The notes beneath the pieces were generated by a model. That model ran no database searches. It saw only the letters and a list, made by a program, of their open reading frames with translations, and had not been told where the DNA came from. The translations under genes and the position numbers were made by a program. Positions 31,315-41,956 of a stretch of 64,000 nt of DNA are shown piece by piece (position 1 is the first letter of the stretch; every line of letters starts with the position of its first letter). The DNA lies in the NCBI RefSeq assembly GCF_000308635.1, contig NZ_BAGD01000054.1, positions 1 through 64,000 of the forward strand, read 5' to 3'. The stretch is from Nocardia otitidiscaviarum NBRC 14405 (GTDB lineage: Bacteria > Actinomycetota > Actinomycetes > Mycobacteriales > Mycobacteriaceae).

Positions 31315-33099
31315 ATGATTGTCCTGGGGTGCAATGGATTCACCCGCGTCTCGGAAGTCTTCGCCGAGCGGTTCGGTGCGGTCGGCACCGATAAGCACTA
31401 TCTACTCGGTCACGATGCCGGGGCCGCCCTGCTGGTGGACGGCGAGGTGGTCGCGGCCGTGGAGGAGGAACGGTTCAACCGGGAGAAGAAGACCAGCGAC
31501 TTCCCGATCAACGCGGTGACCTGGTGCCTGGAACAGGCGGGCGTGCGGTTCGCCGATATCGACCGGATCGCGATCCCGTTCGACTTCTCGCCGCGGGTCC
31601 TCGACGAGATGCTGTCGGGCATCGTGGCCGCGCCGCTGACGCCGACGGCGAAACTGGACCTGCTGGCCGCTATCGGCGCGCTGTACACCGAGGTCGTCGG
31701 CCATGAGGCGATCGCGGCGGATTTCGCCGCCCGCACCGGCCACATCCCGGCCCCGGAGCAGTTGGTTTTCGTGCCGCACCACCTCGCCCACGCCATGACC
31801 GGGTACTACGTGGCGGGTATGCGCGATACCGCCTTCCTCATCAGCGACGGTCGCGCCGAAGTGCTCTCGACGCTGATGGGGGAGATCCGCGGCGGCCGCA
31901 TCCATCTCTTCGACGAGACGGCGATCGGCGCGGAGTATTCGATGGGTCTGCTGTTCAGCGCGATCACGCGTTTTCTCGGATTCGTGCCCAACAATGACGA
32001 ATACAAGGTCATGGGGCTGTCCGGCTATGCCCGGCCACCCGTGCCGAATCCGTTTCTCGAGGAATTCGTCGCACTGCACCCCGACGGGCGCTACAGCTTC
32101 GCCCGGCCGCTGGAGACGGATGATCCGCGCGGTCTCGATCCGCTGTTCGAGCGGTACTTCGGTCCATTCGAGGACACGCTCGAGTACCAGGCCCGGGTGG
32201 CCGCCGCCGCACAGGAGATGCTGGGCGTCGTCACCGCCCATCAGGTGCGCGCGCTGGAGGCCAAGACCGACCTGAATCACCTGGTGTTCGAGGGTGGCGT
32301 GGCGCTGAACTGCCTCAACAACACGCCGCTGTTCGAGGGCTCCCGATTCGACGATATGGACGTGAGTTTCGGCGCCAGCGATACCGGCGTCGTCATCGGT
32401 GCCGCCGTGCACACCTGGCTCCGGCACGGTGCACCGGGCGCCGGGCGCACCGTGCCATCCGTAACCCCTTATCTGGGGCCGGAATTCGGCGACGCGGCGA
32501 TCGAATCGGCGCTGCGGGAGTTCGGTGACCGGGTGTCCTGGACCAGCCTCGACGACGGCGAGATCGTCGATGAGGTGGCCAAGCTGCTCACCGAGAAGGT
32601 TGTCGTCGGCTGGTACGAGGGCAGGCTCGAACACGGTCCGCGCGCCCTCGGGCATCGCAGCATCCTCGCCAACCCGCATTTCCCGGATATCAAGGACGTC
32701 ATCAACACTCGGGTCAAACACCGCGAACCGTTCCGCCCGTTCGCACCGATCGTGCTGGAGTCGGATGCGCCCGCGATCTTCGACATGGGACGCAAAACCC
32801 GTTCTCCCTACATGACTTTCGTCTTCGACGTGCGGCCGGAGTTTCGGGACCTGATCCCGGGGGCGACCCATGTGGACGGCACCTCGCGGGTGCAGACGAT
32901 CACCGATCACGACACCCCGCGACTGGCGGCGCTGCTGCGCCGATTCACCGCCCTGACCGATGTGCCGTGCCTGATCAACACCTCGTTCAATGTGGCGGGC
33001 GAGCCGATCGTCTGCTCCCCGGCCGACGCGTTGAACTGCTTCCTGGGTACGGAGATCGACTATCTGGTGCTGGGCAACCACCTCGTCACGAAGCTATGA
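31315..33099 (+). CDS. O-carbamoyltransferase (NodU/TobZ/CmcH family)
   Basis: The 594-residue protein has the two-domain carbamoyltransferase layout. The N-terminal Kae1/YrdC-like ATP domain shows LGHDAGAALLVDGEVVAAVEEERFNR (split), HHLAHAMTGYYVAG and NDEYKVMGLSGYA. The C-terminal domain shows VVGWYEGRLEHGPRALGHRSILANP and REPFRPFAPIVLE. The family moves a carbamoyl group from carbamoyl phosphate, through carbamoyl-adenylate, to a hydroxyl of an antibiotic or Nod factor. Purine catabolism has no place for it, so it marks this region as specialised metabolism. ATG 31315 has a GAAAGAAG upstream. The next gene overlaps by ATGA. Confidence 0.9.
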   Translation: MIVLGCNGFTRVSEVFAERFGAVGTDKHYLLGHDAGAALLVDGEVVAAVEEERFNREKKTSDFPINAVTWCLEQAGVRFADIDRIAIPFDFSPRVLDEMLSGIVAAPLTPTAKLDLLAAIGALYTEVVGHEAIAADFAARTGHIPAPEQLVFVPHHLAHAMTGYYVAGMRDTAFLISDGRAEVLSTLMGEIRGGRIHLFDETAIGAEYSMGLLFSAITRFLGFVPNNDEYKVMGLSGYARPPVPNPFLEEFVALHPDGRYSFARPLETDDPRGLDPLFERYFGPFEDTLEYQARVAAAAQEMLGVVTAHQVRALEAKTDLNHLVFEGGVALNCLNNTPLFEGSRFDDMDVSFGASDTGVVIGAAVHTWLRHGAPGAGRTVPSVTPYLGPEFGDAAIESALREFGDRVSWTSLDDGEIVDEVAKLLTEKVVVGWYEGRLEHGPRALGHRSILANPHFPDIKDVINTRVKHREPFRPFAPIVLESDAPAIFDMGRKTRSPYMTFVFDVRPEFRDLIPGATHVDGTSRVQTITDHDTPRLAALLRRFTALTDVPCLINTSFNVAGEPIVCSPADALNCFLGTEIDYLVLGNHLVTKL

Positions 33100-33731
33100 G
33101 CTTCGAATCCGGGGCGGCCACCACCCTGCTGCTGCTCCGGCATGGTGAGACCGCGCTGACGCCGCAGCGGCGCTTCTCGGGCAGCGGTGGCGATCCGGCG
33201 CTGTCGGATGCCGGGCGGCGGCAGGCCGAGGCCGCCGCGCGGTCGCTCGCGGCGCGCGAGCCCGTGCACGCGGTGGTGTCCTCACCGCTGCGGCGCTGCC
33301 TGGAAACCGCCGAGGTGCTGGCGCGCCGGCTGGACCTGCGGGTGCTGGTCGAGCCGCGGCTGCGGGAGGCGGATTTCGGGAACTGGGAGGGGCTGACCTT
33401 CGCCGAGGTGCGCGCGGACCATCCGGATGAGCTGGCGGCATGGCTGCGCTCGCCGACGGCGGTACCGGGTAGGACGGGTGAAACCCTGGCGGCGGTGGCC
33501 GAGCGGGTCCGCACGGCGCGGGACACGCTGCTGGCCCGGTATCCGGGGCAGACCGTCCTGGTCGTCTCACACGTCGCGCCGCTGCGCACCCTGATCCGGT
33601 TGGCGCTCGGCGCGCCGCCCGCGTCGCTGTTCCGTATGGAACTCGCGGCCGCGTCGCTGTCGGCGGTGGCCTATTACGGGAACGGGAATGCGTCGGTGCA
33701 ATTGCTGAACGACACATCCCACCTCCGGTGA
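33096..33731 (+). CDS. histidine phosphatase family protein
   Basis: The 211-residue protein is a phosphoglycerate-mutase-like phosphatase with the catalytic LLLLRHGETALTPQRRF, the second conserved Arg in SSPLRRCLETA, the acid/base READFGNWEGLTF and the second His in VVSHVAPLRTLI. It removes phosphate from a small molecule. The ATG overlaps the carbamoyltransferase stop, so the two are made together. A dephosphorylated alcohol would be a natural acceptor for the carbamoyl group, so phosphatase then carbamoyltransferase is a plausible order. It ends the SRPBCC operon. Confidence 0.88.
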   Translation: MSFESGAATTLLLLRHGETALTPQRRFSGSGGDPALSDAGRRQAEAAARSLAAREPVHAVVSSPLRRCLETAEVLARRLDLRVLVEPRLREADFGNWEGLTFAEVRADHPDELAAWLRSPTAVPGRTGETLAAVAERVRTARDTLLARYPGQTVLVVSHVAPLRTLIRLALGAPPASLFRMELAAASLSAVAYYGNGNASVQLLNDTSHLR

Positions 33732-33861
33732 ACGCAACGACGCGTTTACCGTGAGAAACATTGCCGCCATATCCATTTGTGCGATCCATCGACGCGGAGG
33801 GGGATCGGCGGCACGTCTGTCGGAGATTCCTACAGACTGTGACGGGCCTTACTCGATCGGC

Positions 33862-33891
33862 TTGACCCGGCGGCCCGCCGCAACGTAGTTT
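33862..33891 (+). promoter_or_regulatory. candidate promoter of the xdh transcript
   Basis: TTGACC (33862-33867) and TAGTTT (33886-33891) are separated by 18 bp. They lie in the 467-bp gap between the phosphatase and xdhA and would start a transcript just ahead of the 25-codon ORF. A 6-bp dyad GTCTGT/ACAGAC (33815-33837) just upstream could be an operator. Confidence 0.4.
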
Positions 33892-33934
33892 CAAGCGCAC
33901 CGACTCGTGAGCGGCTGAAAGGAGGCGATGTCGG

Positions 33935-34012
33935 ATGTCTGCCCTCTCCGATCTGCGCCGCCTCGCTCACCGGACCGTCTGGGTCCCGGGTCGCGTCGCA
34001 CACGGCTGCTGA
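33935..34012 (+). CDS. 25-aa peptide ORF ending in Cys
   Basis: AAAGGAGG at 33918-33925 is ideally spaced for ATG 33935, and too close for the ATG at 33928 that opens a longer, Arg/Pro-rich frame. The peptide begins MSALSDLRRLAHRTV and ends VAHGC before TGA. It lies alone, 186 bp before xdhA. It could be a regulatory leader peptide, a small modified peptide or a coincidence. The strong ribosome binding site argues that it is translated. Confidence 0.5.
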   Translation: MSALSDLRRLAHRTVWVPGRVAHGC

Positions 34013-34198
34013 ACAGCCCATCTTCCGGCGCGCACGTAGGTGGCCCCGGTTTCTTTTCGATCTTCTGTCATCGCCCGCGGCAGGTCGCCGCGTGTGGATA
34101 CGCGCTCCGGGTTCGCGAGCGGCGTCACCGAAACAGAAAGCTCCTGAAATGGCGACTAGGATATTCATATCGACCATGCACCGAAATGAGGTAGTGCC

Positions 34199-35718
34199 AT
34201 GGTAGAGGCGCGGATCACGGTCAACGGGAAGTCCACGCCGATTTCCCCGGCCGCACCCCATACGACGGTTCTGGATTTCCTGCGGGAGCGCGGCTTCACC
34301 GGGAGCAAGGAAGGCTGCGCCGAGGGCGAATGCGGCGCGTGTTCGATTATGGTGGCCCGACCGGGCGTGGAACAGCCCACCGACTGGGTGGCCGTCAATG
34401 CCTGCCTGGTGCCGGTCGCGGCCCTGGACGGTCAGGAGATCGTCACCGCCGAGGGGCTCGGCACCCTCGACGCGACCGGAGCGCCGACCGAACTGCACCC
34501 GGTGCAGCGGGAGATGGCGGTGCGGGGTGGTTCGCAGTGCGGGTACTGCACGCCCGGATTCATCTGCAGCATGGCCTCGGAGTACTACCGTCCCGGCCGC
34601 TGCCCGTCCGCCGCGGCCGTCGTCGCTGAAACCGCCGCCGATTCCGCTGCCGCTGTCGCGGATTCCGCTGCCGCCGAACCGCACTCGCACGACGGCGAGC
34701 ACGGCCCCAACGGCTTCGACCTGCACGCGCTGAGCGGAAACCTCTGCCGCTGCACCGGATACCGTCCGATCCGGGACGCGGCCTTCGCGCTCGGCGCACC
34801 GGATACCGACGACCCGTTCGCGCGCCGCCGGGAGCAGGCCGCGCCCGCTCCGGTCGCCACCGAGTACACCCGGGACGGACGCACCTTCCGGCGACCGGCG
34901 AGCCTGGCCGACGCGGTGGGGCTGCTGCGGGAGCGGCCCGACGCGGTCCTGGTCGCGGGCAGCACCGACTGGGGCGTGGAGGTGAATATCCGGGCGCGGC
35001 GCGCGGAGTACGCCATCGCCATCGACCGGCTGCCCGAATTGCGGGAGCTGCGCGTCGAGTCCGAGCACATCGATATCGGCGCGGCGGTGCCGCTCACCGA
35101 GATCGAACGCCGCCTGGACGGCCGGGTACCGCTGCTGGCGGAGTTGTTTCCGCAGTTCGCCTCCCGGCTCATTCGCAACAACGCCACCCTCGGCGGCAAT
35201 CTGGGTACCGGTTCCCCCATCGGTGACAGCCCGCCCGCCCTGCTGGCGCTCGGCGCCTCGGTGGTGCTCGCCTCCGTGGACGGGGAGCGGGAGGTCGACC
35301 TCGCCGACTACTTCACCGGATACCGGCAGAGTGTGCGGCGGCCGGACGAGCTCATCCGGTCCGTGCGCATCCCGTTGCCGCTGGCGCCGGTCACCGCATT
35401 CCACAAGATCGCCAAGCGGCGGTTCGACGATATCTCCAGTGTGGCGGTCGCTTTCGCGCTCGAGCTCGAGGACGGGACGGTCCGCGCGGCGCGCATCGGC
35501 CTGGGCGGCGTGGCCGCCACCCCGATCCGCGCCCGCGACACCGAGGCGGCCCTGGTCGGGCAGCCGTGGTCGACCGACACCGTGGAGCGGGCCGCCGGAG
35601 TGCTCCAGGCCGAGGGCACACCCATGAGCGATCACCGCGCCAGTGCCGAGTACCGCGCCGCGATGCTCGGCCAGAGTCTGCGGAAGCTGTACGCGCAAAC
35701 CACCGAGGCGGTGCTGTC

Positions 35719-35722
<4 letters not shown>
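34199..35722 (+). CDS. xdhA: xanthine-dehydrogenase-type hydroxylase, fused 2Fe-2S + FAD subunit
   Basis: The 507-residue subunit carries electrons from the molybdenum subunit to FAD. Residues 1-190 hold two 2Fe-2S clusters: C40-x4-C45-x2-C48-x21-C70, and C114-x2-C117 with C183-x-C185 (CGYCTPG and LCRCTGYRP). Residues about 210-500 are the FAD domain (VLVAGSTDWGVEVN, RNNATLGGNLGTGSPIGDSPP). It is odd that about 40 residues rich in Ala, Asp, Glu and His (about 134-175) are inserted between the two halves of the second cluster motif. GAGG at 34189-34192 fits the ATG. The next gene overlaps by ATGA. The substrate may be xanthine or another N-heterocycle. Confidence 0.9.
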
Positions 35723-38346
<2,624 letters not shown>

Positions 38347-38347
38347 G

Positions 38348-39178
38348 ATGACCTGGGTCGCCGCGGTCGCGCGGTTGCGAGCCCGCCGGGAACCCGGCGT
38401 GCTGGTGACCGTCGCGACCGTGCGCGGCCACGCGCCCCGCAAGGCCGGTGCCAAACTCGTGGTGGGGCGTGAGCACACCTGGGGTTCGATCGGCGGCGGC
38501 AATATCGAGGCCGTCGCCATCGATCGGGCCCGCGAACTGCTCGCGCCCGGTGCGGAGCCGGAGCTGATGGAATTCGCGCTCAACGACAAGGTCACCAACC
38601 GGCACGGGGTGCAGTGCTGCGGCGGCACCGTCACCGTGCTGCTCGAACCGCTGCCGGTGGTGCCCGCGGTGGCGATCTTCGGCGTCGGGCACGTCGGGTG
38701 GGAGCTGGCCCGCATCCTGGCTCGCCACGAACTCGATCTGCATCTCATCGACACTCGCCCGGACCAGCTCGCCGAGGATCGGCTCGGTGTGCTCGCGGAC
38801 GCGGTGGCGCAGGTGCACGTACACCACACGCCGCTGCTGCCCGAGGAGGTGCTCGCCGAGCTGCCGCCCGGGACGCACGTCCTGATCATGACCCACGATC
38901 ACGCCGAGGACGCCGCCCTGTGCGACGCCGCCCTGCGCCTGCCCGAACTCGGTTCGATCGGATTGATCGGATCATCGGCCAAATGGGCGCGTTTCCGCCA
39001 GCGCCTGGCCACCGAGGGCGGCCACGACGCCGCCGCCATCGACCGGATCACCACCCCCATCGGCCTGCCCGAGATCACCGGGAAAGAGCCGGCCGTCATC
39101 GCGGTGAGCGTGGCGGCGGATCTGCTCCGCGCCTTCGACAATGATCGCCGCGCCGACAGTCGTGTTGCCGGAATGTGA
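38348..39178 (+). CDS. xdhC: XdhC-family Moco insertion/sulfuration protein
   Basis: The 276-residue protein matches XdhC, which binds molybdenum cofactor, helps its sulfuration and hands it to the XDH large subunit. The N-terminal XdhC/CoxI domain shows ATVRGHAPRKAGAKLVV, GSIGGGNIEAVAIDRA and QCCGGTVTVLLEPL. The C-terminal Rossmann domain shows VAIFGVGHVGWELARIL and IMTHDHAEDAALCDAAL. The ATG follows the xdhB stop by one nucleotide, so it is translated by coupling. Its presence indicates that the hydroxylase is a genuine sulfurated Mo enzyme. Confidence 0.9.
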   Translation: MTWVAAVARLRARREPGVLVTVATVRGHAPRKAGAKLVVGREHTWGSIGGGNIEAVAIDRARELLAPGAEPELMEFALNDKVTNRHGVQCCGGTVTVLLEPLPVVPAVAIFGVGHVGWELARILARHELDLHLIDTRPDQLAEDRLGVLADAVAQVHVHHTPLLPEEVLAELPPGTHVLIMTHDHAEDAALCDAALRLPELGSIGLIGSSAKWARFRQRLATEGGHDAAAIDRITTPIGLPEITGKEPAVIAVSVAADLLRAFDNDRRADSRVAGM

Positions 39179-39276
39179 AAAGGTCTGCGAAACAACAGTT
39201 TTGACGCGTACCGTAGAAATGGTCTCAGGGCGCCGGGACGACCCGCAGGGGAAGTCGATCCGGAAAGGGGGACTCG

Positions 39277-39456
39277 GTGCAAGACGCGGAGAAATCGCGA
39301 ATACTGCTGCCCACCATTCAGGTGCGCTGGTCGCCGGAAGACGGTGCGTTCGTGGCCTGGTCCGAACAATGCCCGGAACTGACCTACAGTGACCCGGCAT
39401 CGTCCCTGGCCGCGCTGGACGGGCTGATCGATGCGGCGGTCGATACCGTTTGTTGA
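39277..39456 (+). CDS. small HicB-like fold protein (59 aa)
   Basis: A GTG at 39277 follows AAAGGGG by 6 nt and opens 59 codons. The pattern of a strand (LLPTIQVRWSPEDGAFVAW), a turn with ECPELTYSD-like wording (SEQCPELTYSDPASS) and a helix (LAALDGLIDAAVDTV) is that of the HicB / RNase-H-like antitoxin fold. No HicA toxin partner is next to it. It may be an orphan antitoxin-like regulator or a solitary fold member. The gene has not been joined to the xdh operon, which ends 98 bp upstream. Confidence 0.65.
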   Translation: MQDAEKSRILLPTIQVRWSPEDGAFVAWSEQCPELTYSDPASSLAALDGLIDAAVDTVC

Positions 39457-39572
39457 CTATTGGATTACATTGTCCCCGTTGCCGTATGGGTTTGCTCCTC
39501 GGTGTGCAGGGTATGAGAGGCACAGGTCGGAAAGCTACGCGACGCGACTCGTGGATGAGGAGTGGGCTTCCC

Positions 39573-40343
39573 ATGGCGCAGGAGCGGTCCGCGCCGGATG
39601 AGTTGGCGCGGGGTTTGGCCGCATTGACGGCCGTGATGGTGTCGGCACGCGACGTGGTAGCGACCCTGGGCGAATTCGCCGACACCGCTTCGAGAATGCT
39701 GCCGGGCCATCCGCTGGCCGGAGTCACCCTGCACCGCGACCCCGGTCCCGTGACGGTGGGTCCGAGTATCGCCCGCGCGGTGCCGATCGCCGAGTCCGCG
39801 CACGGTGACGGGCAGGGCCCGTGCCGGGAGACGATCGAAACCGGGAGACCGGTCTCGGTGCCGGATACGGCCGCCGAGCGGAGGTGGGGCCCGTATCCGG
39901 CGCGAATGCTCGCGCACGGCGTGCGATCCATTCACGTCGAGCCGCTGCGTACCGACGGCTCGGTCATCGGTGCGCTACATCTGTACTCCCCCCGCGTGCA
40001 CGGCTTCGACGAGGCAATGCGTGGGGCGATCGAATTGACCGCCACGCAGATCGCGGTCCTGCTGGACGCGGTCCTGGCCACCGCCCGCCAAGCCGAGTTG
40101 ACCGCGCAGCTGCGGGAGGCGCTGGGATCGCGGGCCGTGATCGACCAAGCGCTCGGCATGATCATGATGCAGCGTCGCTGCGGCTCCGAGGAGGCGTTCG
40201 GAGTCCTGCGCACCGCTTCCCATCAGCGCAATGTCAAGCTCGCCCGGCTGGCGGCGGAGATGGTGCGTGTCATGACCGGAAATGAACCGATCCCACCGCG
40301 TTTCGGTGTCGACCGCGCCCCGCGACCGCGTCGAGGTGGCTAG
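39573..40343 (+). CDS. GAF-ANTAR regulator (RNA-binding antiterminator)
   Basis: The 256-residue protein has a GAF sensor at about 20-175 (VTLHRDPGPVTVGPSIARAV, GDGQGPCRETIETGRPVSVPD, IHVEPLRTDGSVIGALHLYS) followed by an ANTAR domain (ALGSRAVIDQALGMIMMQRRCG, FGVLRTASHQRNVKLARLAAEMV). ANTAR proteins bind paired RNA hairpins and prevent transcription termination when activated. The ATG at 39573 gives the natural N-terminus; upstream in-frame starts at 39555 and 39450 are poorer. Its RNA targets cannot be told from this window. Confidence 0.85.
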   Translation: MAQERSAPDELARGLAALTAVMVSARDVVATLGEFADTASRMLPGHPLAGVTLHRDPGPVTVGPSIARAVPIAESAHGDGQGPCRETIETGRPVSVPDTAAERRWGPYPARMLAHGVRSIHVEPLRTDGSVIGALHLYSPRVHGFDEAMRGAIELTATQIAVLLDAVLATARQAELTAQLREALGSRAVIDQALGMIMMQRRCGSEEAFGVLRTASHQRNVKLARLAAEMVRVMTGNEPIPPRFGVDRAPRPRRGG

Positions 40344-40463
40344 CGAAGGGGTGCGCCGCGTGAATGAGCGCGTAGGATCGGGCACAAGTTTTCACCGAGT
40401 CCGGAAGCGTGGCCGGCGAATCGCATCCGTCGTATTCTCGCGCCCGTGACATCGGAGGCCCCC

Positions 40464-40817
40464 ATGGCCGAACTCGCACCGCCCTTCCGTTTCGTCCCCG
40501 GATCCCGCCTGGGAGCGGAAGGGGAGTCGCCGCGGCTGTTCGTGCCCGGCCGCGCCGCCGATGCTGTCGTCGTCGAGGCCAGCGATCGCATGGTGCAGCA
40601 CCTGTTCGAGGCCGGACTGCAATTACACGGATTGCGTGCGGTATTCGACCGGCTCGACGCCGATCCGGCGCAGCTGTGTACCGCCAGCCTGGCGGTCGCC
40701 GCGGTGCTCGACGAACTGGACGTCCTGATTCACGAGGCGAGCTTGGCCATGCTCGCCCATGCCACCGCGCGCCGCGGTGGCGGTGCCCCGGGGGCGGACG
40801 GCGCGGGGGCTCGCTGA
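40464..40817 (+). CDS. hypothetical protein (117 aa)
   Basis: GGAGG lies 5-6 nt before ATG 40464; an upstream in-frame GTG at 40446 is less well placed. The product is 117 residues. A Pro/Gly-rich start (APPFRFVPGSRLGAEGESPRL) precedes a helical stretch (VVEASDRMVQHLFEAGLQLHGLRAVF, then LAVAAVLDELDVLIHEASLAML). The helical part resembles dimerisation regions seen near GAF and stress-sensor proteins, but no family was identified. It follows the GAF-ANTAR gene by 120 bp on the same strand, which may link the two. Confidence 0.65.
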   Translation: MAELAPPFRFVPGSRLGAEGESPRLFVPGRAADAVVVEASDRMVQHLFEAGLQLHGLRAVFDRLDADPAQLCTASLAVAAVLDELDVLIHEASLAMLAHATARRGGGAPGADGAGAR

Positions 40818-40857
40818 AGGGGCGGTCGCGGTGGGCGGCCGGGAGGTCTGTCGGCGG

Positions 40858-41142
40858 CTACTTTCCGGCGCAGAAGCTGTCCCATTCGGTGACCCGGACG
40901 ATCGGACCCGCGCCGGCGGCGTTCTCGCCGCGGCCGGTGGAGGTCGCCGCGAAGGCTACTCCGCGCACGCACACTCGTGCGATATTCGGGAAACTGTCGG
41001 TATTGCGGAAGATCTCGACGTAGTCCACATCGTGGATGGCGTCCGGCGGTCCGCTCCGATCGCCGAGTTCCTCCTTGCCGCAACCGGTCAGGGCGAGCAT
41101 GAGCACGGCGGACAGACAACCGATCGTCAGGCGGGGCAGCAT
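40858..41142 (-). CDS. small lipoprotein (94 aa)
   Basis: From ATG 41142 the product starts MLPRLTIGCLSAVLMLALTGC, a textbook lipoprotein signal with lipobox LTGC at residues 18-21. The mature part of about 74 residues includes VDYVEIFRNTDSFPNIARVCVRGVAF broken by loops and a C-terminal Cys, so a disulfide (ARVC to SFCAGK) is likely. It resembles small surface lipoproteins common in Nocardia and mycobacteria, of unknown role. The frame continues upstream, but without signal or ribosome binding site. Confidence 0.75.
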   Translation of the reverse strand: MLPRLTIGCLSAVLMLALTGCGKEELGDRSGPPDAIHDVDYVEIFRNTDSFPNIARVCVRGVAFAATSTGRGENAAGAGPIVRVTEWDSFCAGK

Positions 41143-41225
41143 GACGCTCAGCCTGCTGGGTACCGGCCGTGGAGTCAATGGCGGGCTATCCGGGTGGGGC
41201 CGAAATACCAAGGGGGAGATGTGAT

Positions 41226-41265
41226 CTACCCGCCCCGCGCCCCGCATCCGGCGCGGGGCGGGTAG
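41226..41265 (-). terminator. strong hairpin terminator of the 22-aa peptide transcript
   Basis: A perfect 16-bp stem (41226-41241 with 41250-41265) and 8-nt loop lie 48 bp downstream of the stop of the small peptide gene on the minus strand. It is GC-rich and has no clear U-tract. It could also stop plus-strand read-through. Confidence 0.7.
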
Positions 41266-41313
41266 TCGTGTCCTATCGGGGTCGGTCAGCGCGGGGTGCG
41301 GACCCGCGCTGCC

Positions 41314-41382
41314 TCACAGGCCGCCGAGCAGCAAATGCAGCAGGCTGCCAACGATGTCGATCAGACCGGCGAGCAATCCCAT
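41314..41382 (-). CDS. 22-aa amphipathic hydrophobic peptide
   Basis: ATG 41382 is preceded by AAGGAG at ideal spacing. The peptide (starting MGLLAGLIDIVG, then SLLHLLLGGL) is almost wholly Leu/Ile/Val/Gly/Ala with single Asp, Ser and His residues. On a helical wheel the polar residues at 9, 13 and 16 fall near one side. In size and character it resembles phenol-soluble-modulin or type I toxin peptides. A strong terminator follows, so it seems to have its own transcript. It is divergent from the EACC1-CHAT operon, about 190 bp apart. A membrane-acting role is inferred. Confidence 0.6.
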   Translation of the reverse strand: MGLLAGLIDIVGSLLHLLLGGL

Positions 41383-41575
41383 TGTTCTCTCCTTCGATCT
41401 CCGCTGTGCGAAAGGGATATCCCCTGTCGCCGGATAGCAGCCTAATCAAAGGGTTATTTCCGGATGGTAACACTTTGTCACGCCTGAGTTTCCTTGTGGG
41501 ACAATAGCTTCAGGGTTACAGCCGCATCAATTACCCGCACTCCGATAGCATTTATTCGACAGTGACGGAGGTGTT

Positions 41576-41956
41576 GTGGACATTTCGCACGTGACCATCA
41601 GCATGGAATCCGATTGGATTCCGGCGGGGGAGCTGTTGCGCCTGCTGAATTGCGCGGAGTCGGAGCGGTCGGGGGTCTCGGTGACGGCGGATACGCCCGA
41701 ACACCGCGGTCTGGATCCGGCCATGGCGGTCGCGCTCGTCTCCGGCGCCGTGACCCTGCTGACTCCCATCGTCACCGAATTCGCGAAACGCGTGTTCGCC
41801 GCCGAGCCCGATGCGACGGTGGCCGTCGAACGACCCGACGACACGGTGGTGCTGCTGGCCGCGCTGCCCGAGGACGTTCGCGGCCGCCTGATCGCCGACG
41901 CGCTGGAGGCGGGCGCCCGACGCATCCGGATAGGTCTCGACGCGGCGGAGGACTGA
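41576..41956 (+). CDS. EACC1-like effector-associated protein
   Basis: The 126-residue protein has a strand-rich start (ISHVTISMESDWIPAGELLRLL), a hydrophobic segment (PAMAVALVSGAVTLLTPIVTEFAKRVF, described in two pieces in the family) and a C-terminal strand-helix unit (TVVLLAALPEDVRGRLIADAL, RRIRIGL). This matches my memory of EACC1, effector-associated constant component 1, a small adaptor found beside variable effectors in actinobacterial conflict systems. GTG 41576 follows GGAGG by 6 nt. Its stop overlaps the ATG of the CHAT protease gene, so the pair is co-translated. The assignment needs a profile search. Confidence 0.6.
   Translation: MDISHVTISMESDWIPAGELLRLLNCAESERSGVSVTADTPEHRGLDPAMAVALVSGAVTLLTPIVTEFAKRVFAAEPDATVAVERPDDTVVLLAALPEDVRGRLIADALEAGARRIRIGLDAAED

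Noticed and set aside
33928-34194. 88-codon frame starting at the ATG just before the 25-codon peptide ORF
   Set aside because: The Shine-Dalgarno is only 2 nt from this ATG but well spaced for the ATG at 33935; the long frame is Arg/Pro-rich and shadow-like.
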